From an uncultured Cocleimonas sp. (GTDB lineage Bacteria; Pseudomonadota; Gammaproteobacteria; Thiotrichales; Thiotrichaceae): 64,000 nucleotides of DNA. The notes below the pieces were generated by a model that ran no database searches, was not told the origin of the DNA, and saw only the letters and a list, made by a program, of their open reading frames with translations. This document shows positions 47,837-55,117 of this stretch, in pieces. The stretch spans positions 62,001 to 126,000 of the forward strand of contig NZ_CANLZW010000004.1 in NCBI RefSeq assembly GCF_947495625.1. Direction: 5' to 3'. Position 1 is the stretch's first letter, and each line of letters starts with the position of its first letter. A program made the translations under genes and the position numbers.

Positions 47837-48370
47837 ATGACTTTACCAATAACATCCGATCCAATGGCATTTATGGAGAATAGAAATAATTCTATAAAGC
47901 GCGGCTTATTATTATTAAGCATTTTTTTATTTCCTATTGTTTTATCTTCATTCGTTTTTTTGTTAGTGGTGCTAATTAGTGACATTAATTTTAATACCGT
48001 TGGAGTAAAAACAGAGTATGCCGAAATTATCACACCTAAGAATCAATCTGCTGTGGGTAAGAAATTCAAAATCACAGGAACTCTAAGTACACCATTAGAA
48101 AAGCATTCCTATTACTTACTAGAATATCGTGAAAAAAATTATTGGCCGAAATATTCTCTCGGTAACAAAGAAAACACATGGACTAAAGAATTATCAAACA
48201 GAGCGAAAAAGAATACTTTTTCCTCTTTTCAGGTAATTATGGCTGATGAAAAATTATCTAGCACCATTGAAAACTGGTTCAAAAAAGCACGTGAAACGGG
48301 ACAATATCCGGGAATTCGAGACCTCAAAATAGATCATGTGGTAGCGAATTTAAGGGTGCAAAAACAATGA
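47837..48370 (+). CDS. Membrane-anchored protein of unknown function, first gene of polysaccharide operon
   Basis: 177 residues. One strong hydrophobic helix at about 24-47 after a polar N-terminal 20 residues; the remaining 125 residues are probably periplasmic and beta-rich (KFKITGTLSTPLEKHSYYLL). I do not recognise a family. The stop overlaps the start of the acyltransferase by 4 bases (ATGA), so translational coupling and a shared role are likely, perhaps as an accessory to polysaccharide modification. Confidence 0.75.
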   Translation: MTLPITSDPMAFMENRNNSIKRGLLLLSIFLFPIVLSSFVFLLVVLISDINFNTVGVKTEYAEIITPKNQSAVGKKFKITGTLSTPLEKHSYYLLEYREKNYWPKYSLGNKENTWTKELSNRAKKNTFSSFQVIMADEKLSSTIENWFKKARETGQYPGIRDLKIDHVVANLRVQKQ

Positions 48371-49533
48371 GTTCGATGAGAATGAACTGGCTAGATATTT
48401 CAAGACTAGCCGCAGCTTTCAGTATTATTGGAATCCACACGACTACCGATCCTAAGGGAAAGGCATTCATTGATTATGATATCAGTGAAAGAGTTTTCCC
48501 TGTATTGATGCGAACCACAGCTGAATTAGCCAGTACTGAATTCTTCATTCTGGTTTCCCTATTTTTATTGGCATTTAAGTTAGAAAGAAAACCAATGCCG
48601 TATGGCGCAACAATGAAGTTGCAGATGCGTCGACTACTGGTTCCGTTCGTATTCTGGACATTCTTTTATGCATTTTTTGTACTGATTAAAGCCAATGCAT
48701 TTGGCTACCTTGATCCGATGCTAGAGAAATTAACTCAACCTGAAACCTGGGCTAGCTATTTCTTATTGGGTAAATCGCAGTATCACATGCACTTCATTCC
48801 CACCATATTCTTAATATTTTTATTTCACCCTGTATTCAAATTAGCATTGAAAGCCCCTATTCTGGGTTTGCTGGTGGTTCCATTCCTGGCATTTAACTTG
48901 AGTATGAGCACCTGGATCTGGGGAAATGTTAACGATAGAAACACACTCGAATATTTGATTCGTGGAATAAAAGTACTTTCATATATTGGTTACGGTTTCG
49001 CGGCTTATAGCATTCTGGGCCTTTGGCAGCAAAAATTCGATAAAGAACTCTCTAAAAAGATATTCATGTTCGGCTTATTGGCAGTCAGTATTTTCTTTAT
49101 TATAAAACTGACACATGCGGCTTTAAGTATTGAAGCAGGATCGTTTGTTCCGAAAATGGGTGCCATTTACTATGCGCATAATTTACTCCCTATAGGTGTC
49201 ATTCTGTTATTCCTGGGTACTCAACATTTCAATTGGCCAGAAAAGATAAGTGATTTCTCAAAATTCACTTTTGGCACCTACCTTATGCACCCTGCTGTCA
49301 TAGATATTATAGATATATTCCTGAAAGGTGTGGAGATGGCACCTTATCAACTTGTTTTATTTAAATACACATTGACGTTAAGTGTTGTTCTAGCGCTGTC
49401 TATTCTGATCAGCAAGATTCCATTGCTTGCATGGACTATTGGATTGGGACCTTTACCTTTTGCTGATAGAACGTCAGGAAAACTAACAACGAATGAAGTT
49501 ACTGATAAACCCAAAGTAGCTACAACAAACTAA
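48367..49533 (+). CDS. Acyltransferase-3 family membrane protein
   Basis: 388 residues with about ten hydrophobic segments. N-terminal MNWLDISRLAAAFSIIGIHT carries the Arg and the catalytic-type His of the acyltransferase-3 family. Later segments include YHMHFIPTIFLIFLFHPVF and FTFGTYLMHPAVIDII. Such proteins O-acetylate or succinylate surface polysaccharides and lipids using donors from the cytoplasm. The operon context points to the polymer made by the GT2 synthase downstream; the acyl group is unknown. Confidence 0.88.
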   Translation: MSSMRMNWLDISRLAAAFSIIGIHTTTDPKGKAFIDYDISERVFPVLMRTTAELASTEFFILVSLFLLAFKLERKPMPYGATMKLQMRRLLVPFVFWTFFYAFFVLIKANAFGYLDPMLEKLTQPETWASYFLLGKSQYHMHFIPTIFLIFLFHPVFKLALKAPILGLLVVPFLAFNLSMSTWIWGNVNDRNTLEYLIRGIKVLSYIGYGFAAYSILGLWQQKFDKELSKKIFMFGLLAVSIFFIIKLTHAALSIEAGSFVPKMGAIYYAHNLLPIGVILLFLGTQHFNWPEKISDFSKFTFGTYLMHPAVIDIIDIFLKGVEMAPYQLVLFKYTLTLSVVLALSILISKIPLLAWTIGLGPLPFADRTSGKLTTNEVTDKPKVATTN

Positions 49534-49562
49534 TTACTGATAACTAACTGAAAAAACTTTAT

Positions 49563-50261
49563 ATGCTTACAAAAATATTACTGATTGGCACTTTTATATT
49601 ACTGGCTTGGAGTACTTATGTACTCACTAACAAGAACCAATATATTATGGCGCAAAATACAAAATTAATTGAATTGCAGGGTGAGCTAAAAAAGCAACAA
49701 GAGACCATCATTCAAAATGCTGACAAACAAATGAAGTTATTAGTTACTAATAACAAAGCTTCTGAATCAGCGATTAAGTCTGTAGCAGACAAAATATCAA
49801 AAGTGGAAGTCGCTGTAGATAAATTGAAAAAAACAATCGCTACAAAAAAACCTGCTGCAAAGAAAAAACCAAGTGCTAAACCTAAACCAGCGGCTAAGCC
49901 AAAAGCTCCTGCTAAACCAAAACCACCTGCTAAGCAGAAAGCGGAAGCACCACAAAAAACTATGCCTAAAAAGCCTGATAATGCTGACGCAGAACTGGAA
50001 TTAACAAAAAAACTGAATAGTGTAAATGAGTTACATAAGCAGGGTTCTATTGAAGCAGCTTCAACAGCGCTAACAGAATTCAAAGGACTTATCTGGAAAA
50101 ACAGAAAAGATGAAAGGGTCACAAAAGAAACTGTTTTATCCATTATTTCTTCAATTGATTACACCTTAAAGAAATGGAATGAAAAAGAATTAACGTACGA
50201 CTTATCAAAAGTGAATGAGAAATTTAAAACATTTTTTAGCAAAAAGGAGGCATCAAAATGA
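49563..50261 (+). CDS. Single-pass membrane protein with coiled coil and Lys/Pro/Ala linker
   Basis: 232 residues: hydrophobic helix at 3-21, coiled coil about 28-95 (IELQGELKKQQETIIQNADK), a KPAAKPKAP-type linker at about 96-138, and a helical C-terminal domain (about 145-230). It resembles scaffold or linker proteins that span the periplasm. The next gene starts inside its stop codon (4-base overlap) with AAAGGAGG just upstream, a strong ribosome site. No family recognised; an assembly or tether role is inference. Confidence 0.75.
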   Translation: MLTKILLIGTFILLAWSTYVLTNKNQYIMAQNTKLIELQGELKKQQETIIQNADKQMKLLVTNNKASESAIKSVADKISKVEVAVDKLKKTIATKKPAAKKKPSAKPKPAAKPKAPAKPKPPAKQKAEAPQKTMPKKPDNADAELELTKKLNSVNELHKQGSIEAASTALTEFKGLIWKNRKDERVTKETVLSIISSIDYTLKKWNEKELTYDLSKVNEKFKTFFSKKEASK

Positions 50262-51760
50262 GCAATAAAGTAGTAAAAGAAACGATGTCAAAACGCCTTC
50301 TTACTGGATTGGTCGTACCTTTATCTTTGGGTGCAGTATTAGCTGGATCATCAATCTTTGTAATTTCACAAACGAATAAAAACGTTAGTCTGGAAGATAA
50401 GGCAAAAAGTGAACTATTAGGAAGTCTCTTATTACCTAACAAAGAAGAAGCAAAAATAATAAAAAAAGAGAACATGGAAATCGCTGAATCTAACAACAAA
50501 GTCAATCTAGGCTCCTGTTTTGTTCCGAAAAAAGAGTTAACTGAAATCGATGAGCACATCGCTAAAACAGCCTGGACTTATTACGAAAACAATTACCAGG
50601 AAAAAACGGGCTTATTCAACGCCGCCAACCAATACCCTTCTACCACGATGTGGGATACAGGTTCTGCATTGGCGGCAACAATCGCAGCAGAAGATTTTGG
50701 CATTATTGATGATAAAGAATTTGATGACAAAATCACCGCGTTGATTAAAACCTTAATTACTATGGATTTATTCAAAGGAATAGCACCGAATAAGGTTTAC
50801 AACACTAAAACCATGAAGATGGTTACCTATGCTAATAAAGTTACTCCTGATGGTGTTGGTGTTTCAGTATTGGATTTAGCGCGTTTGGTTTCGTGGCTTC
50901 GAACATTATCGTGTAAACATCCCAAGTTTTCACATCAGATTGATTTAGCATTAAAGCGTTGGAATTTTGATACCTTAATTAAAGATGGAAGAATGCAAAG
51001 TCTCAAACGCTATCCAGAAACGGGGGAGATTAAATCATTCCAGGAAGGACGATTAGGTTATGAACAGTATGCGGCTAAAATTTTAGAGCGTGAAGGCCAT
51101 AATTTAAATGTCTCCTCTACTTATAATAATGTAGACAGAAAAGATATCGATATCTATGGCATTACTGTTGCTACTGATAACCGTACACCTGAAGAATACC
51201 ATTCTAATAACTCTGTTGTTTCTGAGTCATACATCATGGATGCCATCGAAAATGGCTATGATGATGAAAATACACCTCTGATCAATAATATCTACCAGGT
51301 ACAAAAGAAAAGATGGGAAGAGACAGGCATTGTTACAGCGGTTTCGGAAGACAATATCAATAAAAAGCCCTACTTTGTTTATAACACGATCTTTTCTGGT
51401 GGAAAAACCTGGGTCGCTAAATCGTCAAAAGGCGCTATCCTGACAGAGCATAAAACGGTTTCTAATAAAGCCGCTATCGCGATGTCTTTACTGTACCCAG
51501 ATGATAACTACAGTGAAGTGTTATTCAATAAAGTAAAAAGTGCCTACGATCCTAAAAAGGGTTGGTATTCAGGTATTTATGAAAACGGGGAAGGATATAA
51601 TTCTTCGACAACGGCGAATACCAATGGCGTTATTTTAAGTGCGCTACTTTATAAAAAATACGGTTCAATGCATCAAATTTGCCAGAAATGTCGACCTAGC
51701 GCTAAATCAAAACTGTTGGCTGCTAATAATGAAAATAAAAACCTGTGTGAGTCAAACTAA
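50258..51760 (+). CDS. DUF3131-domain protein, copy A
   Basis: 500 residues with a hydrophobic N-terminal segment (about 11-33), so periplasmic or membrane-anchored. Residues about 100-470 form the DUF3131 domain: WDTGSALAATIAAE, PNKVYNTKTMKM, QEGRLGYEQYAA, TPEEYHSNNSVVSES, VSEDNI, PYFVYNT, KKGWYSGIYENGEG and TANTNGVILSALL. The helical-repeat look suggests an (alpha/alpha)-barrel like glycan-processing enzymes, but no activity is established for this family. A paralogue (56978-58303) shares every one of these motifs. Two Cys pairs occur near the C-terminus (HQICQKC). Confidence 0.82.
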   Translation: MSNKVVKETMSKRLLTGLVVPLSLGAVLAGSSIFVISQTNKNVSLEDKAKSELLGSLLLPNKEEAKIIKKENMEIAESNNKVNLGSCFVPKKELTEIDEHIAKTAWTYYENNYQEKTGLFNAANQYPSTTMWDTGSALAATIAAEDFGIIDDKEFDDKITALIKTLITMDLFKGIAPNKVYNTKTMKMVTYANKVTPDGVGVSVLDLARLVSWLRTLSCKHPKFSHQIDLALKRWNFDTLIKDGRMQSLKRYPETGEIKSFQEGRLGYEQYAAKILEREGHNLNVSSTYNNVDRKDIDIYGITVATDNRTPEEYHSNNSVVSESYIMDAIENGYDDENTPLINNIYQVQKKRWEETGIVTAVSEDNINKKPYFVYNTIFSGGKTWVAKSSKGAILTEHKTVSNKAAIAMSLLYPDDNYSEVLFNKVKSAYDPKKGWYSGIYENGEGYNSSTTANTNGVILSALLYKKYGSMHQICQKCRPSAKSKLLAANNENKNLCESN

Positions 51761-51762
51761 AC

Positions 51763-52491
51763 ATGTATAGAAAATCAATAACACTTTTAGCGTTTTGTAT
51801 GTTGGCTTCGTTTCAACAAACGGCAGTAGCTGAAACCAGCTTTTATGCGCCAAAAGTAAAAAAGAAAGTTAGCGTTGAAACCAAGAAGAAAACCAAATAC
51901 AGCCTTGGTGGACAGTTAACATTAAAAGATAGAATTCACGACAGTAAAGTAAGCTTTAGTGGAAGCGCTACCTGGAAGCCAGATTCGAAAGACTATTGGT
52001 ATATTAAAGGTACGGCCAAACATAATTTTGATAAAGGCGATGAAGGTTTTACCTACAATTATGGCCTTGGTTATGATGATTGGCATGAAGGCACCTGGAC
52101 TGTACAGATTAATAATTATGATAGTTTAAAAATCGGAGAAGGTGGTCTAAACCTGGATAGCGCTATTGTGAGTGTTGGGTACAAAACCAAAATCGAACAA
52201 TTACAAAAACTCAATATGAAATCTACAATCACATTGAGTAAGCGAACTGATGGCGATACCAAGCTTTCTACATCTTTACAATGGGCACCAAAAAAATACT
52301 GGTTTATTAAAGGTATTTTGATTATGCCGCTGGAGAATGGAAAACCCTATTGGAACTATTTATTCGGTTATGACGACTGGCATCCAGGAACGTTTGGTTT
52401 TGAATATACGAACTATGAATCCAATCCAACCAGTGAAACTAACTTTAGAAAAGGGTTCTTCTCTTTAACGTATAAATACAAATTAAAGTAG
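51763..52491 (+). CDS. Predicted outer-membrane beta-strand protein with internal duplication
   Basis: 242 residues. Signal peptide cleaved after about residue 24 (TAVA-ET). The mature part is rich in alternating aromatic/polar strands with almost no helix. Two related halves are visible: YWYIKGTAKHNF with LGYDDWHEGTWT, and YWFIKGILIMPL with FGYDDWHPGTFG, roughly 110 residues apart. A small outer-membrane barrel or glycan-binding protein is likely; an export role for the polymer is inferred from the operon (2 bases after DUF3131 copy A). No family recognised. Confidence 0.72.
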   Translation: MYRKSITLLAFCMLASFQQTAVAETSFYAPKVKKKVSVETKKKTKYSLGGQLTLKDRIHDSKVSFSGSATWKPDSKDYWYIKGTAKHNFDKGDEGFTYNYGLGYDDWHEGTWTVQINNYDSLKIGEGGLNLDSAIVSVGYKTKIEQLQKLNMKSTITLSKRTDGDTKLSTSLQWAPKKYWFIKGILIMPLENGKPYWNYLFGYDDWHPGTFGFEYTNYESNPTSETNFRKGFFSLTYKYKLK

Positions 52492-52520
52492 CTTTAACAA
52501 ACTTTAACTAACTTTAACTA
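52491..52520. repeat. Short tandem repeat, three 10-base units
   Basis: Units GCTTTAACAA, ACTTTAACTA, ACTTTAACTA directly after the stop of the beta-strand protein gene and before repeat copy 13. Confidence 0.7.
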
Positions 52521-52535
52521 ACAGAAATAAATGAA

Positions 52536-52570
52536 AAGGTCACCCCCCTACTTTTGGGCGGTTTTTTTAA
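52536..52570 (+). repeat. Intergenic C6 repeat, copy 13 (terminator-like)
   Basis: Perfect core at 52539-52554. CCCCCC pairs with GGGCGG (one C-C mismatch) around TACTTTT, then seven T. It is well placed to end the first polysaccharide operon before the convergent Hpt gene. Confidence 0.85.
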
Positions 52571-52628
52571 AACAACATTTTAATTACATTAGTTTTTAAA
52601 ATATAAATAACAAAAGGAGTAATGCGAA

Positions 52629-52976
52629 TTAATTAGACTCAGATTGTAATTGAAGAATCAGCTTTTTGACTTCTTCATATTCTGAAACAAAATCCTGGAA
52701 TAATGAATTTACTTCATCTTCAGAACTATGCTCAGAACGTTCAATCTTAAAACTGATATCAGATAAACCGATAGCACCAAAAGTCCTCGAACTGGATTTA
52801 AGGGAATGGCCAATATCTTTAACAGACGCCCAATCCTTATCTTGAATATGATTTTTCATGTTATCAATAGATGATTCGGTTTCCTGAAAGAAAACTTCAA
52901 CAAGTTCAGGAAATACTTCATCCATACTTTCTGCCAGGCTAAAGAATTCGCTTTTATTAAAATTTATATCTTTCAT
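52629..52976 (-). CDS. Hpt (histidine phosphotransfer) protein, HptB-like
   Basis: 115 residues forming a single Hpt four-helix domain. The phosphorylated histidine is His57 in GHSLKSSSRTFGA. There is no other domain, so it is a stand-alone shuttle between hybrid kinases and a response regulator. It is divergent (95 bases) from a response regulator-PP2C gene, an arrangement matching the Pseudomonas HptB-HsbR-HsbA pathway known for biofilm and motility control. The two kinases at the end of the window include one hybrid that lacks its own Hpt, a good partner. Confidence 0.9.
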   Translation of the reverse strand: MKDINFNKSEFFSLAESMDEVFPELVEVFFQETESSIDNMKNHIQDKDWASVKDIGHSLKSSSRTFGAIGLSDISFKIERSEHSSEDEVNSLFQDFVSEYEEVKKLILQLQSESN

Positions 52977-53071
52977 ATCAATCTCTTAAATATTGAGTAG
53001 TTTTACATATAACACAGTGTTTATATGATTGAGCACCAAAGTATACTTTTAATAAAATAATAAACAAAAAT

Positions 53072-54244
53072 ATGAATATACTCGTCGTTGATGATTCAAC
53101 TGAAATACGTTTAATCATCAAACATTATCTTACCAAGTTTGATCATAATGTCGATTTAGCAGTCGATGGTGGCGAAGCTTGGGAGAAAATAACAAAAAAT
53201 GAGTATCAAGTCATTATTAGTGATTGGAAAATGCCAATCATGAATGGTTTAGAGCTTTGTAAAAAAGTCAGAAAAGCTAAATTCAAAAACTATATCTATT
53301 TCATACTGTTAACAGGCATGTCTGGAAAACAGAATATTCTGGATTCGATTAAAGCTGGCGTAGATGATTTTGCGAGTAAACCGATTGATTCTGATGAATT
53401 AAAAATTCGTTTAATGTCTGCTCAAAGAGTGTTAAACCTTGAAGACATATTAGAAAAAAAGAATATTGCTTTAGCAAAAATAAACGATCAGCTAAGTACT
53501 GATTTAAGAAATGCAACGAATACACAAATCAGCTTATTACCTTCTAATCTAAATACTAATAAATTTAATACTGCCTGGTATTATAAACCCGCAGTTTTTG
53601 TTGGTGGAGATACATTCAACTACTTTTCACCCTCACCTGAATTTCTGGTGTTTTATAAGATTGATATATCCGGACATGGTATCTCAGCAGCGATGCTTTC
53701 AATGTCACTGCAATCAACGTTAGGGTTAAAACGTGCATTATATGGTGGTCCTATCACGAGAGAAAGTTCTTATGACCTGCCAAGAGTATTCGCTGAAAAT
53801 CTGAACAAGATGATTTTAGAAAATACCGCAGATCATTATCTCACAATGATATTTGGCATCGTCGATATCAAACTAAACCAAATGCACTATGTACAAGCTG
53901 GGCATCCACACCCTATGTCTTACAATAAAGAAAAAGATCAACTCACAGAAATAGACGTAGATGGTTTTCCCATTGGCTTAATAGAGAATGCTGAATATGA
54001 GACTAAACATATTGATTACTCACCAGGTGACAAATTCATTGTCTATTCGGATGGTATCAACGAAGTCGATTCGGCATTAACCAACAAAAAATTAGAATCA
54101 AATACACTCTATGAGCATTTCAATGCCATAAGAGATCTATCGCCAACCAAGATGATAGATAAAATCGAAAATACGTGGCTGATAAAAGATCAGTTAGAAA
54201 ATCTACCAGACGATATAAGCATACTCATTTTTGAGTTTAAATAA
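53072..54244 (+). CDS. Response regulator with SpoIIE/PP2C phosphatase domain (HsbR-like)
   Basis: 390 residues. Receiver domain at 1-120 with acidic pair Asp7-Asp8, phospho-acceptor Asp51 in IISDWKMP, and Lys in ASKPID. A short coiled linker follows, then a PPM/SpoIIE phosphatase at about 165-390 with metal-binding GGDTFNYF, IDISGHGISAAML, AGHPHPMSY, FPIGL and VYSDGINEV. Predicted to dephosphorylate the STAS protein encoded 21 bases downstream once its receiver is phosphorylated. Unlike Pseudomonas HsbR there is no fused kinase domain; that function is the separate RsbW-like gene. Confidence 0.9.
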   Translation: MNILVVDDSTEIRLIIKHYLTKFDHNVDLAVDGGEAWEKITKNEYQVIISDWKMPIMNGLELCKKVRKAKFKNYIYFILLTGMSGKQNILDSIKAGVDDFASKPIDSDELKIRLMSAQRVLNLEDILEKKNIALAKINDQLSTDLRNATNTQISLLPSNLNTNKFNTAWYYKPAVFVGGDTFNYFSPSPEFLVFYKIDISGHGISAAMLSMSLQSTLGLKRALYGGPITRESSYDLPRVFAENLNKMILENTADHYLTMIFGIVDIKLNQMHYVQAGHPHPMSYNKEKDQLTEIDVDGFPIGLIENAEYETKHIDYSPGDKFIVYSDGINEVDSALTNKKLESNTLYEHFNAIRDLSPTKMIDKIENTWLIKDQLENLPDDISILIFEFK

Positions 54245-54265
54245 GAAATAACAGGAGAAATAACC

Positions 54266-54613
54266 ATGCAACTTTCTATCACTGAAAACGAAAACATAAC
54301 AGTCGTTACAGTCAATGAATCACGTTTAGATGCTTCTATAGCACCTGAATTTAAAAAACAAATGGAAGAAATAATCAATAACGATAAAGATAAAATCATT
54401 CTTGATATTACAGAGATTGGTTTTATGGACAGTAGTAGCCTGGGTGCGCTAGTTGGCGTTTTAAAAGCAATGGGCAATAACGGTAAGCTAATCGTTTGTG
54501 GTGCTTCTGGTGTTGTTCTAGAGTTATTTAAACTTACTAGAATGGATCGTATTTTCACTTTGTCTGAAGATATGGCAAGTGCAAAACAAGCATTTATTGC
54601 TGACGCTAAATAA
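54266..54613 (+). CDS. STAS-domain anti-anti-sigma-type protein (HsbA-like)
   Basis: 115-residue single STAS domain. The phosphorylation-site loop reads FMDSSSLGALVG, with Ser56/Ser57 as the target by comparison with SpoIIAA. AGGAG lies 9 bases before the ATG. Expected to switch partners between the RsbW-like kinase and an effector depending on phosphorylation. In Pseudomonas the equivalent HsbA binds either FlgM or a diguanylate cyclase. No sigma factor or cyclase gene is in view, so the effector here is unknown; the adjacent synthase is a candidate. Confidence 0.92.
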   Translation: MQLSITENENITVVTVNESRLDASIAPEFKKQMEEIINNDKDKIILDITEIGFMDSSSLGALVGVLKAMGNNGKLIVCGASGVVLELFKLTRMDRIFTLSEDMASAKQAFIADAK

Positions 54614-54662
54614 CACCCTCGTTAATAATAATAAAAAGAACCTAAGGTGTTATTAAACTGAC

Positions 54663-55079
54663 ATGAATACCATTAATCAAACAGAAATAGATAGTGACTT
54701 ATCCGAAGTTAAAAACCTTGCTAGTCACTTTCAAGCTTTCTGTACCTACAATAAATTAAATGAACAGTTATCTGGATTACTAGAACTTGCTCTTGTAGAG
54801 GCGGTTAATAATATAGTTATTCATGCTTATGAAGGTGTACCCGGCAACAGTATTAAAGCTGATTATAAAAAAACAGATGACAATATTATTATTACACTCA
54901 CTGATTTCGGTAAACAATTTTCTGCAAAAGATAAAAACGCTGAATCTAAAAGTGATGATATAGATGCGCTACCAGAAGGTAATTGGGGAATAGATCTGAT
55001 TGAATCAATCGTCGATGAAATCAAGAGAAGTAGGACAGGTAATTCAAATACCCTGACAATTATCAAAAGCATCAATTGA
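54663..55079 (+). CDS. RsbW/SpoIIAB-like serine kinase (anti-sigma-type HATPase)
   Basis: 138 residues of the GHKL ATPase fold. N-box ELALVEAVNNIVIHAYEG (about 41-58), G1-like LTDFGKQF near 78-85, and G2-like LPEGNWGIDLIESIVDEI (about 102-119). There is no histidine dimerisation domain, so it belongs with the serine kinases of partner-switching systems. Predicted to phosphorylate the STAS protein encoded just upstream, opposing the PP2C. It precedes the glycan synthase gene by 38 bases. Confidence 0.9.
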   Translation: MNTINQTEIDSDLSEVKNLASHFQAFCTYNKLNEQLSGLLELALVEAVNNIVIHAYEGVPGNSIKADYKKTDDNIIITLTDFGKQFSAKDKNAESKSDDIDALPEGNWGIDLIESIVDEIKRSRTGNSNTLTIIKSIN

Positions 55080-55117
55080 AAATAATTATAACCGAACATC
55101 AACAATAAGAAGAAAAA

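Noticed and set aside
49712-50143. 143-codon minus-strand frame rich in Ala, Gly and Phe
   Set aside because: Antisense of the Lys/Pro/Ala linker of the coiled-coil membrane protein; no ribosome site.
1229-52554. The C6 repeats as a CRISPR array
   Set aside because: Copies are kilobases apart with unrelated flanks, no regular spacing and no cas genes.
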